A DNA stretch of 64,000 bases from Rutidosis leptorrhynchoides (lineage: Eukaryota; Streptophyta; Magnoliopsida; Asterales; Asteraceae), in NCBI RefSeq assembly GCF_046630445.1, contig NC_092335.1, positions 313,024,501-313,088,500 of the forward strand, written 5' to 3'. Positions 24,740-37,159 of the stretch are shown here, in pieces (the stretch's first letter is position 1; every line of letters begins with the position of its first letter). The translations under genes and the position numbers were made by a program. The notes under the pieces are model-generated. The model was not told where the DNA came from. It saw nothing but the letters and a program-made list of their open reading frames with translations, and ran no database searches.

Positions 24740-26862
24740 TGTCACGACCCCCATCTCGATTTCCCAAGACGTGGTGTGAACTTCAACATAGTGTCCCAGG
24801 TTATAGTCAACATAGCAGCGGAAACATAAATATTATTACATCACGGTCTTTGTTTTTAGTTTTGGTAGATCGTGGTTACAAAATACAAGTACAGACATAG
24901 TACAAATACAAATACATCATAATCTAGCCTATCAATACTAGATTTAACAAAAGACATTTTTAAAACTTCTACGATGCCCGACCTGAAAGTGCTTCCAAAA
25001 GTTAACTACCTGCGATAAATACTTAAAAATGTCAATATAAATATTGGTGAGTTCATAGGTTTAGTTACAATCCATAAGTTAATGGACATTAAGATTTCAT
25101 GTATAGAACAGTTAAAAGTTATTCTAGTTCATGAGCTTTCGATATCGAACGTTAACGTAAAAGTACCCTAAAACAAGCGTCACTTAAGGTATAAGTGCAA
25201 GTGGTCGAAGGTTATGCATCTGATAGCCTATAAGTCCTATCCTAATGTGAGGAGTCATCTTCAAATAGATCTATTCATAATATTCGCGTTTACCAAAACC
25301 GGTAATTAACGATATCAAAATCGGGCTTTCTAAAATGACCTTTGTTACTCAACATAGAATATAGTTGTAAGTACTTGATTCCAATATGTAAAATAATAAA
25401 CAAGTATTATCTCATCCCAAAATTATAAAAAAATGATTAAAAATGGGACTACGAACTCACAAGTAAAGCGGTGCGGAACGTTCACGGTAAATGGTTAGAT
25501 TGTGTTCGGTGTTCCGGGCTTGAGACCTAATGAAATGTTAATAGGTCATAGGTCTTAATATTTAATATAGTACTTATTTAAGGTTTAAGATCAATCCCTT
25601 AAGTAATCTTATATGTCCAAATCGATTCTTGGTTTCAAAAGTTACTAGTTCATAGTTTTAGAAAAAGACTGTTTTAGACTAGTTTTATCATGACATAAGT
25701 GTAGGTGTTTCTACAGATATAGACATCCATTTTAAGTGAACTTACTATCTCTGGAAAGCTATTTGAGTGTAGGTTCTAACCATTTAAGGTTAGCCTCTAA
25801 ACTCAGAAAATAATTTGGTCAAAAGTTCATTTCTTTACAAGTGTGTAAAACAATTCAGTTTTACACTATACAATCTTTTGCAAATTTAAAAATAGGAGAA
25901 CTTATCTATTGACTCAAGAACTTTACAGAAGCCTTAGCACATATAAAAGTACTTTTTCCCAAAAGTAATAGTTTCAAAGTCTTCATTAACCTTGTCTTTA
26001 GAGATAACGTTTTAGACTAATTTCTGACTTCAACAAATTCTTGTGTCAACTAGATAGGACTATATCTTGATGATTTCTTAATGGATTTAAGTGATTTTAC
26101 TGTACTTGGTTTCCTTATTAAGTGTACTAATTAGATCAGAAGAATTTAGTTCGAAATCTATTTTATATTTTAAGATATGCATGATTATTTCACCCTTGGT
26201 CAGATTGCCATGAATCTGAACCTGTTTCACAAAATAAAATTCTAAAATGACTTTCCCTTTGATTTAAATCATGAAACTTTTACTAGAAGTCTCAAACAAT
26301 ATATGAACATCATATAAATTCATGATTTCCAAAGATCAACCATAAGTTGGTGTTTAGGTCATAGACTTCAAGTAAAAATTTGGACAGCTCAAAGAAAAAA
26401 TAGTTTTACATAGTATAATCACTTTGGTTCTTACTTTAACTTCATTTTAAGAGATTGGACATATATAGATCTTAAGTATACTGATCTAGTATCAAAATCA
26501 ATGTTAGCTTTATAATCATCCTTGAGTGAATTAACACTCTAGATCTAGCTTTTTACACCATGAAGGTTCTCGATTTTGACTAGAAATGATGAAGAGATTA
26601 AGTTAGCTAGTTATACCTTGATGAAATCTACTTCTAAAGCTTCAAGAATATGATTATTAGATGGCCTAAGATCTGCATTTGAGAGTAAGAAAGAGTAGAG
26701 AGGGAATGGTGAATGGAGAAATGGATGAATGAGGGGTAAAAGTGAGCTTTATATAGATCTCATGGTGGTGGTGGTGTGGGGCGTGGCACAAGGAGATGAG
26801 GGGGAGGGAGTGACTCATCCTTGCTCATTAATGAAGATCATGATTGTGTCTTGCATGATGCT
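24740..26862 (-). mobile_element. Gypsy 3' LTR, segment nearest its end
   Basis: On the plus strand it starts TGTCACGACCC. The first 920 bases match 51780-52700, the 5' LTR, with few differences. It then continues through sequence the 5' LTR lacks, to the copia target duplication ATGCT (26858-26862). The LTR goes on at 34651-34746 and 42636-43198. No gene. Confidence 0.75.
26747..26756 (-). promoter_or_regulatory. TATA box of the gypsy LTR
   Basis: CTATATAAAG on the minus strand, about 2 kb from the LTR end. The corresponding part of the 5' LTR is absent. Confidence 0.5.
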
Positions 26863-27704
26863 TGTTGGTGATTTAGGGTTTTAAGAAAACAATTTTCAAT
26901 TAATTATTATCATATACATACATATAATAACAATAACTTTAAGCGGAAGCGTATTAATTATATTAATAACTAAATCACCCAAACGGATCCATATGATTTA
27001 TACGGTTAAATAAATAAATAACAAGAGAGTTTAAATATTATACCTTTCTTGTAGAACCGGATTGATGGAAGAGAAACTAACAATCAAAAGTATGATTGTC
27101 GCTAGAGTAGTCCACACTACACTTCAAACAACGTCAAACGGATGTACTAGTCCCATCAAGTAACAAAAATAAATATATTTAACAATCACAAGGATTATTA
27201 AATCGTAAAAAAGTTCTCCTTGTTTCGTTCGCCGCACAATTAAATCGTAGGCGTTTTTCTTTTTTTGTCGATTAGAAAACAAGACCAAAAGATAATAGGT
27301 GGGATATTTTATATATTGAAATCACTCCTGCCTTAGCCAACTAGATGGATATAATATATATGTTTTTATATTTGAAATCAATGTTGGTTTACAAAACGTG
27401 TTCAAGGTCGGTGTATCCCTAGTCCGTATCGCAAACGAATATCTTATTTTAATATCTAATATTATTTCCTTATCTTATTTGGTTTGTTGCAGAACAACTT
27501 GGGGCATACGAAATTCTTTAGCACGTACGAAACAAGACTTTTAATTAAATTCTTTAATCAACTAATTGTTTTTATTTATTACTTAAATAATATATATAAC
27601 AAATATATTATTAATTGACATCTAGGTGTATATGTGTGTGACCCCGAAGGCTCCCACGAATTTAGCCATATAGTTATGTGTTGTACCTTGGCATTAATAC
27701 TACA
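26863..27704 (-). repeat. Copia 3' LTR (842 bp)
   Basis: TG...CA ends, preceded on the element strand by the purine-rich CAAGTGGGAGTC. Differs from the other LTR mostly by transitions. Confidence 0.9.
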
Positions 27705-28523
27705 GACTCCCACTTGTGCACGGCACAACACCAAGTAAATATACAAACAATGGTTAGCGTCTAGCAACACGCCATTGTCCCCAAATTCATGTGAGGGTAG
27801 TTTCTCAGAACTGCTCATAGTAAGTGTTAAATGTCATTTATCCCTTTGTTTCAGATACTTTAGTTAAACTTGAGACATGGATCATCAGTCATTCTCATTT
27901 GTTTAACAATTTTGTTTCTCGATTCTCAAAAGTGAATTAGATCACCAAACTAATTAAGTATCATCTCAATTTCATTTGGGTGCGGCCACACAAATATCTT
28001 ATTCATTCATCGAGGAGCTCAAAAGTATCTAACTCCAAATAGGTTGGAGGAACAAATCCTATTTTGCCTACACGTGTCTATCACGTGCTTCACATTACAC
28101 CCAATAATGGCTTTTATAACAGCCTTATTCAGGATAGCATTTAACCATACCAAAATATAATGTTCCACACATCGAAACCGGCGTGCATCTCAAGTCGAAG
28201 GACTTATGACATAAACACTTGCGAGTTTCACTATTGACGCCGATCCATGCAGTGAAAACTCGAAGGTTGGGTCATTCCAATATTCATCCTATGAATACAT
28301 GTAAGTTTGATAGTAATACATTGCACCATATCAAACACTCACATTTGTCTTGGTTTGATGTTACTCCCGTATCATCAATCGACAATGGAAATTTAGAATA
28401 AGTCATTATTCATGGATTTAAACATGCAAATATAGAACACGGTAATTATGAATAAAAATGATCATATCACAATATATCAATTCATTACAAATAAAAACTG
28501 CTTTCATGTTTCAATTACTAAAA

Positions 28524-29249
28524 TTACATAAAACTATTAGCTGGTCTAAGCCCAATGTTCCTAGAATGCTCGACATGCTTGGTACAAGACATTGGCTTTG
28601 TGAGCGGATCAGCTAGATTGTCTTCTGTTGGAACCTTTTGAATACGTACGTCACCTCTCTCTATAACTTCACGTATGTAGTGAAATTTTCGAAGGATGTG
28701 TTTCGCACCACGTAGAACTCCTGGTTCATTTGCTATTACTATAGCACTAGTATTGTCGCAATACATGTCCATGGGATTTTCAATAACGGAAACAACGCCA
28801 AGCCCAGATATGAATTTTCTGATCCAAACAGCTTCCTGAGCAGCTTCAGATGTAGCAATGTATTCTGATTCTGTTGTAGACATCGCTGTAGTGCTCTGCT
28901 TCGAGCTTCTCCAGTCGACTGCACCTCCGTTCATAACGAAAACGTAGCCAGATTGTGATCGACTATCATCTCGATCTGTTTCGAAACTAGCATCAGTGTA
29001 ACACTTTACACTCAGTTCATCAAAACTTCCGTAAACTAAGAACATATCTTTAGTGTTTCTCAAATACTTCAATATATTCTTTACAGCAGTCCAGTGACTA
29101 TCACCTGGATTCTGTTGGTATCGGCTCGTCATATTGAGAGCGAAAGAAACATCTGGTCTAGTGCACCTTATAGCATACATGATGGATCCAATAGCTGAAG
29201 CATATGGAACTCCAGTCATTCGCTTCACCTCTGCGGGTGTCGAGGGGGC
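28524..29249 (-). pseudogene. Copia RNase H domain and C-terminus
   Basis: Continues the RT frame after one stop codon (TAA at 29250-29252, in a context where relatives usually have Gln, so a C-to-T change is likely). The 234-residue open piece carries the RNase H acidic residues in CYTDASFETD, TESEYIA and CDNTSAIVIA, and HILRKFHYIREVIERGDV, typical of copia C-termini. It ends normally at 28524. RNase H would remove the RNA template during reverse transcription. Confidence 0.85.
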
Positions 29250-31055
29250 TTAAGTCTTACTCAAAACCACGTTTGGTTGCATCGAAAGACTACCACGCTT
29301 GGAAGCTTCCATCTTAAATTGCTTTAAGATTTTGTCAACGTATGCACTTTGACTTAGACCTATTAACCGCTTAGATCTGTCTCTATATATCTTGATTCCT
29401 AGGATATACGCTACATCTCCCAGATCTTTCATAGAGAAACATTTTCCAAGCCAGGACTTAACGTCTTGTAGCGTTGGAATATGATTTCCCATGAGTAATA
29501 TGTCATCAACATATAAGATCAGAAAGACTTTAATGCTCCCACTAGCTCTCATGTACACACAGGGTTGATCAAGGTTTTGTGTGAAACCAAACTCTTTGAT
29601 TTTCTCATCAAACTTCTTGTTCCAACTCCTTGATGCTTGCTTTAATCCATAAATGGATTTCTGAAGCTTGCATACTTTATTAGGATACTTAGGATTCACA
29701 AACCCTTCAGGTTGCACCATATATACGTCCTCGCTAAGGTGACCATTTACGAATGCGGTTTTGACATCTATTTGCCAAATCTCATAGTCATAGTACGCTG
29801 CTATAGCTATGAGTATCCTAATAGCTTTAATGTCCGCTACCGGAGAAAAGGTCTCTTCATAATCAACCCCGTAGGTTTGAGTATAATCTTTTGCAACCAA
29901 GCGGGCCTTAAAGGTGTGTACATTTCCGTCCATATCGGTCTTCTTCTTGAAGATCCATTTACACCCAACAGGATTGCTGTTTGGTGGAAGATCAATCAAG
30001 CGCCAAACTTGATTATCTTTCATGGACTTCATCTCTTCATTCATAGTATCTTGCCATTTATCGGATTCAGGATCTGACAATGCAGCTTTGTAGTTAGCGG
30101 ATTCGCCCAGATCCCCTAATTCCAAGTCCTCCATCGTAACCATAAGGTTTAATCTTTCAGGTGGATGAGAGGTTCTACTAGATCTATGAATGAGACACGA
30201 TTCGTCCTGTACCTCGACACTTTCATGTTGCGGCTCAGTACGAATTTTGCTAGTGCCTTCAGAAGGTAATGTATCTTGTTCTTGAATTTCTTCAAGATCT
30301 ATAGTGCTCCCACTTGCTTCCTGTAAGAGGAGTCTATTCTCTAAAAACTCAGCATATCTAGCAGTGAAAACCTTATTTTCTGCTGGATAGTAGAAGTAGT
30401 ATCCCATCGTTTCCTTTGGGTATCCTACAAAGATACACTTGATAGTTCTAGACTCAAGTTTGTTTGGTGTATCACGCTTCACGTGAGCCTCACAACCCCA
30501 GACTTTCAAGTAAGACAGATTTGGGACCTTCCCATGCCATATTTCATATGGTGTCTTGTTTACCTTCTTGGTTGGAACCATGTTGAGAATGCGTGCAGCA
30601 GACTCTAGAGCAAATCCCCAAAATGATGGTGGTAGAGTTGTTAGACTCATCATTGATCGAACCATGTCAAGCAAAGTTCGATTTCTCCTTTCTGACACCC
30701 CATTATGCTGAGTTGTGTAAGGAGGAGTAAATTGTGAGACAATCCCACGATCTCTCAGATGATCTAAAAACTCTTGACTCATATATTCGCCTCCACGGTC
30801 GGACCGTAGAACCTTAATGGTCTTTTCGAGTTGATTTCCTACTTCATTTTGAAACGCTTTGAACGTTTCAAATACTTCATGTTTGTGTTTAATCAAGTAA
30901 ACATAACCATATCTACTGAAATTATCAGTAAAAGTAATGAAGTAGGTAGCTCCATCTCTAGACATTGTTCTAAATGGGCCACATACATCAGTATGAATGA
31001 GTCCAAGTAGATCACTCGCCCTTTCAACATGGTGGGTAAAGGGTTTCTTTGTCAT
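29250..31055 (-). pseudogene. Copia integrase and reverse transcriptase
   Basis: A 601-codon open stretch. Integrase core residues are visible: Asp in HTDVCGPF, Asp in FTDNFSRYGYV, and Glu in NGVSERRNRTLLDM. Then comes the GKVPNLSYLKVWGCEAHV segment found in copia integrases, a variable linker, and RT from about residue 350 (NQVWRLIDLPP, GCKWIFKKKTDMDG) with the catalytic YVDDILLMG motif. The reading frame is shared with the pieces on either side; in-frame TAG (31089-31091) precedes it and TAA (29250-29252) ends it. Without those stops the domain order PR-INT-RT-RH is that of Ty1/copia. A plus-strand open frame at 29712-30077 is antisense to RT. Confidence 0.9.
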
Positions 31056-31088
31056 TTTTTCAGATAAACAAGATTCGCATATGTCAAA

Positions 31089-31745
31089 CTACTCATTGCT
31101 GATTGACTCAAGAAGCCCATCGTGTTGCAGCTTTTTTATGCGTTTCTTGTTTATATGACCAAGACGACAATGCCATAGATATGTGGAATTCAAATCATGC
31201 TTGAATTTCTTAGTGGTACAGTTAAATATAGAACTTTCGTTTGGAACAAGATTATGCATATCAATTTCAAAAATACCATCTCTAGGAATAGCATTAAAAT
31301 AAAAAACATTATCCTTAAAAATTGAAATACCATAATCTGTGAATACATGATTAAAACCATTATCCTTCAAACGAGAAACTGAAATAACACCTCTAGTAAT
31401 AGAAGGTGCATAGTGACAATTATCTAAAATAAGAATAAGTCCACTTGGGAGGAAGAGCTCATAGCTTCCTATAGTTTCGACAGCTGCACGATCGCCATTG
31501 CCAACGTACAGATCCAAAGCCCCCTTATTCAGCTTCCGAATTTTCCTAAGTCCCTGCATATCATTACAAATATGAGTACCACAACCAGTGTCATACACCC
31601 AAGTTTTATTAGGAAAATTATAGAGTTCTATAACGAAGATACCTGAAGTGCTAGTCGAACCAGCCTTTCCCTTCTTCAACTCTTCCAAGTAAAGCACACA
31701 GTTTCGTCTCCAATGACCAATCTGGCCACAATGGTGAGAAGCCAT
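31089..31745 (-). pseudogene. Copia zinc knuckle, protease and GAG-pre-integrase part
   Basis: The frame really begins upstream, near 31860, past the frameshift; the ATG at 31743-31745 is internal. HHCGQIGHWRRNC is a CCHC zinc knuckle, but the first Cys appears as Ser (ASHHC), so zinc binding is doubtful. Protease active site: TWVYDTGCGTHIC. GAG-pre-integrase: TYLWHCRLGHINKKRI, with the two His of the integrase zinc finger; the matching Cys pair (CESC) lies just beyond the TAG at 31089-31091, which therefore cuts the finger in two. Confidence 0.85.
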
Positions 31746-32515
31746 GTCCTTTGTGGAATGCTCTTTCTTTGCTGGTGGTAGAATTTTCTTCTTAGGTGTG
31801 TAGGCTTTCTTACTCTTTCCTTTTCCCTTTCCACTAGCAGCTTGCGGCTTTTTTTCTGGATTTTACCTTCCTTTATGGTTAAGACTGCAGGAGTCTTCTT
31901 TGGTAGCCCCTTTTCAGCTTGCTTAAGCATTGCATGAAGCTCATGAATGGTTTTTCCCATGCTATTCATATTGTAATTCATTACAAATCCATCATAGTCC
32001 TTAGATAGTGAAGTAAGTATCAAGTGCACTCCAAGAACTGGTGGCATAGCATAACCTAGGAGCTCCAATTGATCCAAATAGCCTTTCATCTTCAAGACAT
32101 ATTGGCTAACTGGTTGCCCCAACTCTTGTTTGCAAGCGTGAAACGCTTTCACAGTTTCAAACAATTCCGGTTCTGCCTGCTGTTGGAACATCGTCTTGAG
32201 TTCCTCGATCATGTCATATGCATTGTAGTCCATTAAGTTCCTTTGGAGCTCAGAGGTCATGCTAGCAAGCATAAGACATGCCACTTCAAGTTGTTCGTTA
32301 TACTGCTTAGTATAAGCATTACGAACAGTAGCATTAGCAGTTTCAGGTAGGGCTTCAGGTAAAGGATTTTCCAGATGGTGCAACTTCCTTTCAGACTTTA
32401 AGACAATCTGAAGGTTTTGATACCAGTCAATGAAGTTGTTACCATTCAATTTTTCCTTCTCAAGGATTGACCTTATGGTCATGTTGTTTACGGATTGAAT
32501 TGCATTTGATGTCAT
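31676..32515 (-). pseudogene. Copia gag, frameshifted at its end
   Basis: ATG at 32513-32515 starts MTSNAIQSVNNMTIRSILEK. The middle matches the retrotransposon gag (UBN2-type) fold: FIDWYQNLQIVLKSERK, then LFETVKAFHACKQELGQPVSQYVLKMKGYLDQLELLGY. After TIKEGKIQKK (around 31845-31866, next to a run of seven A) the frame is lost: the next frame carries the basic Lys-rich linker and the zinc knuckle. So one indel separates gag from the rest. Gag would form the cytoplasmic particle. The 279-residue frame's last 60 residues are out-of-frame sequence. Confidence 0.85.
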
Positions 32516-33797
32516 CTACAAAATAAACAAGGTTCTTTTAGTATATTTAATAATTATCCTTTTATAAATTAACTACCCAGGTTTAAAAAAAAAACTTATA
32601 AAACTTTTAATTTATGTAAAAGGCTAAGATCCGCATTGTGCTTCCACCATCACATCCGTTGATCTGCTAGCAATGGTGGATTCAATCGGTAAGCGACGGG
32701 CACCAATTGCATTACAAGTGCAACTCTTAGATCTTTATGGGACCGACGACATTTAGTGTCTAACACTAGTGTCATGCTGGCATGTTTAGTCCCATCTTTG
32801 CCTCGGGTTGCGGTCTCACCTCTCAACTCGATTAAGTCATCCAATTGTGAAACGTGTAAAAATTAATCTAGGTCTCACGCATAGATAATGATTACCTCGA
32901 GTTATAATTCAACTAGGTCTCACGCATAGTCAAAAAATAACGACAAGTGTTTCAACCGAATTGGACGGCATGACTTAAATTTCGACGGGTATATTATACA
33001 ATTTTAATAATCTTTAGAAAAATTGTGTTACGAATATTACATGCATAATATTCGCCTCACAAGTTAAAAATGTTTTAACTTGATTTTCATTATGTTTTGA
33101 TTTTTGTTATCACATGGCAAATTATACACAATCACATAACATATAAAATCAAACCAAACAAAATAAAACATAATAAGTATGTGCATAGCCTCAACCGATG
33201 AAAATCCTATGCTTGGTCTCACGAGCCATTATGAGAACCAAGCGGTCAACTAAAGGGACGAAAATAAAAGTAAACCTTAGAAGCTCCCGCTTGCGTCAAG
33301 ATCTCATGATGACCAAGTGTCCTCCTTCACCGCATCTCTCACAACTTTTGTCCAGCGACTTTGCTGCAAGTGTGTGTCTTGATGGCCAAAATCCGTTCAC
33401 TTCAAGTCTTTAATCCCATCATGGAGGTTACATTTAATGTAAAATAAAATATAACTAATCTAGAATTGTAAATTACATAATTGGCTCAAAACGGCCTCCC
33501 AAAATAAAATATTAAATTACATCAATAAATAGCCATAAAAACAATGGCATCCAAACAACCTTAAACATTCAAGATCACAAAACATACACACGGTCTAGGT
33601 TTTCATCGGCTATGCACAATTAAATCATCATAATAATAACATGATCATGACAATAATTATGGCTTGCTCCATGGCACAAGATGCATGTCTTGGCCATGGA
33701 TAAAAAAACAACCAAATATATATACAAGCCATTTACTCAATAACAACGACGCAAAAATATACTAACCGTATAAAAACATAAGAGGCTCGGATACCAC
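32516..33797 (-). other. Copia 5' leader with primer binding site
   Basis: Non-coding. TGGTATCCGAGCC on the minus strand at 33784-33796 is one base from the tRNA-Met-type primer binding site consensus and lies one base from the LTR. TCTAGGTCTCACGCATAG is repeated at about 32867 and 32909. Open frames at 32650-32844 and 33198-33413 are not supported. Confidence 0.7.
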
Positions 33798-34645
33798 TGT
33801 TGGTGATTTAGGGTTTTAAGAAAACAATTTTCAATTAATTATTATCATATACATACATATAATAACAATAACTTTAAGCGGAAGTGTATTAATTATATTA
33901 ATAACCAAATCACCCAAACGGATCCATATGATTTATACGGTTAAATAAATAAATAACAAGAGAGTTTAAAGATTATACCTTTCTTGTAGAACCGGATTGA
34001 TGGAAGAGAAACTAACAATCAAAAGTATGATTGCCGCTAGGGTAGTCCACACTACACTTCAAACAACGTCAAACAGATGTACTAGTCCCGTCAAGTAACA
34101 AAAATAAATATATTTAACAATCACAAGGATTATTAAATTGTAAAAAAGTTCTCCTTGTTTCGTTCGTCGCACAATTAAATCGTGGGCGTTTTTCTTTTTT
34201 TGTCGATTAGAAAACAAGACTAAAAGATAATAGGTGGGATATTTTATATATTGAAATCACTCCTGCCTTAGCCAACTAGATGGATATAATATATATGTTT
34301 TTATAGTTGAAATCAACGTTGGTTTACAAAACGTGTTCAAGGTCGGTGTATCCCTAGTCCGTATCGCAAACGAATATCTTATTTTAATATCTAATATTAT
34401 ATTATTTCCTTATCTTATTTGGTTTGTTGCAGAACAACTTGGGGCATACGAAATTCTTTAGCACGTACGAAACAAGACTTTTAATTAAATGCTTTAATCA
34501 ATTAATTGTTTTTATTTATTACTTAAATAATATATATAACAAATATATTATTAATTGACGTCTAGGTGTATATGTGTGTGACCCCGAAGGCTCCCACGAA
34601 TTCAGCCATATAGTTATGTGTTGTACCTTGCGCATTAATCCTACA
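33798..34645 (-). repeat. Copia 5' LTR (848 bp)
   Basis: Carries one extra ATATTA compared with the 3' LTR. TATATAAAAT on the minus strand at about 34241-34250 is a possible TATA box. Confidence 0.9.
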
Positions 34646-34650
34646 ATGCT

Positions 34651-34746
34651 TAGCTTAATGGAGAAGCATTAGAGAAGATATTTTGATGATGGTGTATGAT
34701 GATGATGAAAACGTTGATGATGATGATGATGATGATGGTGGTGTTC
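34651..34746 (-). mobile_element. Gypsy 3' LTR, middle segment
   Basis: A 96-base island, largely GATGAT repeats, between the copia duplication and the next element's duplication TGTTC (34742-34746). Confidence 0.65.
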
Positions 34747-37159
34747 TGTAAGACCCAAATATTTATTGTACATAATGTATTTATGGTGTACGATGCGTGT
34801 ATGAAGTGTACGTGTTGCTTGCTCGAACGTCGAAGGAAACTGGATGTTGTCCGAAGTGACAAGGTGTGTACGTATCTTTTCAACCCCAAATAAAGTTTGA
34901 GTTGATGTTTCAAAGCCTTACCATTGGATATAATATCTTATTACGTTTCCAACGATATTTGATTCATCAAAAACGGAGTTACGGTCGAAAAGTTATGGCC
35001 AAAACAAGTTGCTGAAACCTGTTTTGCTGCAGAGGCAATTTTCAGCCTTTTTAAAAGGTTTAAATGAGGGGTACTTTGGTCTTTTCAATTAGAGTCGGTT
35101 TGGGCTCATCAAGACTGACCTAGAACTCTATTGGAGCTCATTTTCACTCATCAAACACTCTCATCTTCAAACCCTAGAGTGAGAGGAAAGTTTTAGAGAG
35201 AGAGAGCTCCAATTGGAGAAGAATAAGGGTGTTTCGGGTCAAACCTCCGGTATTAAAGTTGTTCTACTCGTCAACGACATCATTTTGGCGGTATTGGTAA
35301 GTTCAAACTCCGAACTTCATCTTTGTAATTTGATATTCAAGTTTAGGGTTTTGAGCTAGTTAGTTATAAAACCCATTTAGGAGGTGAAATGGGTAATTGT
35401 AACTAGTTATTGTTGATGTTGGTGGGTTTAGGGTTGGTTAATGATTTAACCATGTTTAAGGCTTGTATGTAGTGTGTAATCTCTAGTATTAGTGATTGTA
35501 GTAGTGTTGAAACTCTTTCGGGTATGTTTGGTTGATTAACTTTGACTAGAGTCAAAGATTAGGGTTTGGTGATGATTATGACTCAATTGTCGATTTAATA
35601 AGGTTTATAAACTTAAAATGGATTAAGTTGAAGTATAAAACCAAGTTAAATATGTTTTGGTGTCAAAACTCGCTAATGGCGCGATGTTGACTCCTTTGGG
35701 TCAAAATTAGGGTTTAAGTGCCATTTTGGGCAAGATAGGTGTTTAACACCTATGATTGGGTCTAATTGGCGTATTAGGACCATTCTCACTTGTGTTAGTG
35801 ATTATTGGTTAGTTTGGGCACGGTTTGTGCTTGGAAGTGCATTTGGGTCGAAATTGCACTAGTTGGCAATTTGGGTTGATTTGTAAATCCACCCTAATTG
35901 TGTTGTTGTGTTTGTGATAATGGAATAGGTACATTCCATCGGTGTGTTGCGGATTATTTGGTGGCATTTCTTCAAGGCGACAAGGTGAGTGGAATATTTA
36001 TACATGTATGTATGTGGTTTATTTACTCGTACGCGATGTGGGCCTTTGGTGCCACATCGTGAGTAGTGGCGTTATATGATGGGATGGGAACTACAAGTCG
36101 GTAGTGTCTCGACAGGTGATTCACAAGTCTGTGACACCCTATAGTGTTCACAAGTCGGTGACACTTAGTGGCGCTTCACAAGTCGGTGATGTCACATGGC
36201 GTTCACAAGTCGGTGACCCATATGTATTGATGGGGGTTCACAAGTCGGTGATACCCTTGGGTGATTCACAAGTCGGTGACACCCTATAGTGTTCACAAGT
36301 CGGTGACACTTAGTGGCGCTTCACAAGTCGGTGATGTCACATAGCTTTCACAAGTCGGTGACCCATAGATATTGGTGGGTAGTTCACAAGTCGGTGACAC
36401 CCTTTGATGAGTCACAAGTCGGTGACAACATACGAGTGAGACTCGACGTCAATGGTCGTCTACAAGTCGGTAGTGCCATAGCGAGGAACGGTTTGTTATA
36501 TTTATGCATTATTGTGATTTAGTATATTATTGTGGCGATTTATATACTAACGTTGTTGCTAGTCGTATGTTTGGTGTTGCTAGCTCGTTTATGCATTTTG
36601 TTTGCATGGTATTGTAAGTGGATGCCTGTAGGTAAATTACATATGTATATGTATAAGTATTGCATTCACTAAGCGTTAGCTTACCCTCTCGTTGTTGACT
36701 TTTTTTATAGATTGCATGGATGCGGAGGCTCGGGTAAGCGGGGACTAGTGGACTTGCGTAGTTACTTTAGAAGGCTTGCTTTTGGATTTATTAGGATTGG
36801 GTAGCGTATCCCCAATCGCCATGCTCGGCCTTTATTTTGTATTACAAATCATGTGGTTGAAAACTTGTATTTTCGTACGAAAGTCGTAGAACGGCCGATG
36901 TGGGCCCGGTCTTCGTAAAACTAATTTTATTAATGGGACGTGTTAGTTCTACATATATTAATGTATGGTTAAAAGCGTTTTGTCTAAATACGTCAGAAAG
37001 TGGTCAAACATTTTCGCACTTCATGACTTTTTGGACAGGCCAGTTTGGCGCGTCGCGCGGCCATATGGCACGCCGCGCCATATGCTGTTCCAGCAAATTT
37101 TTTTTTATTATTATTGATATTTCCGCGTGATCGTTTGTATTACGGGTTGGGATGTTACA
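34747..37159 (+). repeat. 5' LTR of the large non-autonomous element
   Basis: Compared with the 3' LTR it lacks 63 bases (between CTGTTTT and GCTGCAGAGG, near 35025). TTG occurs at both edges of the missing block, suggesting slippage or microhomology deletion. The lost block holds the GC-rich palindromes at 40461-40493. Open frames in it (34650-34913, 36104-36522, 36900-37130) recur in the other LTR and are not genes. Confidence 0.9.
36090..36480 (+). repeat. Tandem CACAAGTCGGTGAC repeats in the LTR, with higher-order structure
   Basis: Thirteen copies of a core ACAAGTCGGT(G/A) spaced 25-35 bases apart. Five successive copies are duplicated as a block with a period of 145 bases (36118 to 36263). 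The array is kept in the other LTR at 41562-41950. Confidence 0.9.

Larger units (their letters stand above)
26863..34645 (-). mobile_element. Ty1/copia retrotransposon, full length but broken
   Basis: Both LTRs (26863-27704 and 33798-34645) start TGTTGGTGATTT and end TACA. ATGCT flanks both outer ends (26858-26862, 34646-34650), so the element inserted once and is structurally complete. My count of LTR differences is about 20 substitutions and one 6-bp indel in 842 bases, roughly 97.5% identity, indicating a fairly recent insertion. Primer binding site at 33784-33796; polypurine tract at 27705-27716. One long gag-pol frame is broken by a frameshift and two stops. The 5' leader (32516-33797) and 3' tail (27717-28523) are non-coding. 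Confidence 0.9.

Noticed and set aside
29712..30077. 121-codon plus-strand frame
   Set aside because: Antisense to the copia RT and integrase linker; composition follows the coding strand.
34650..34913. MKHQLKLYLG frame, repeated at 40139-40321
   Set aside because: Duplicated only because both copies are LTR ends; antisense to the element and without motifs.
36104..36522. CRISPR-like or protein-coding array (HKSVT repeats)
   Set aside because: Spacing and units are irregular, units are mutually similar between cores, and the array lies in plant LTRs. The protein repeats simply read the DNA repeat.
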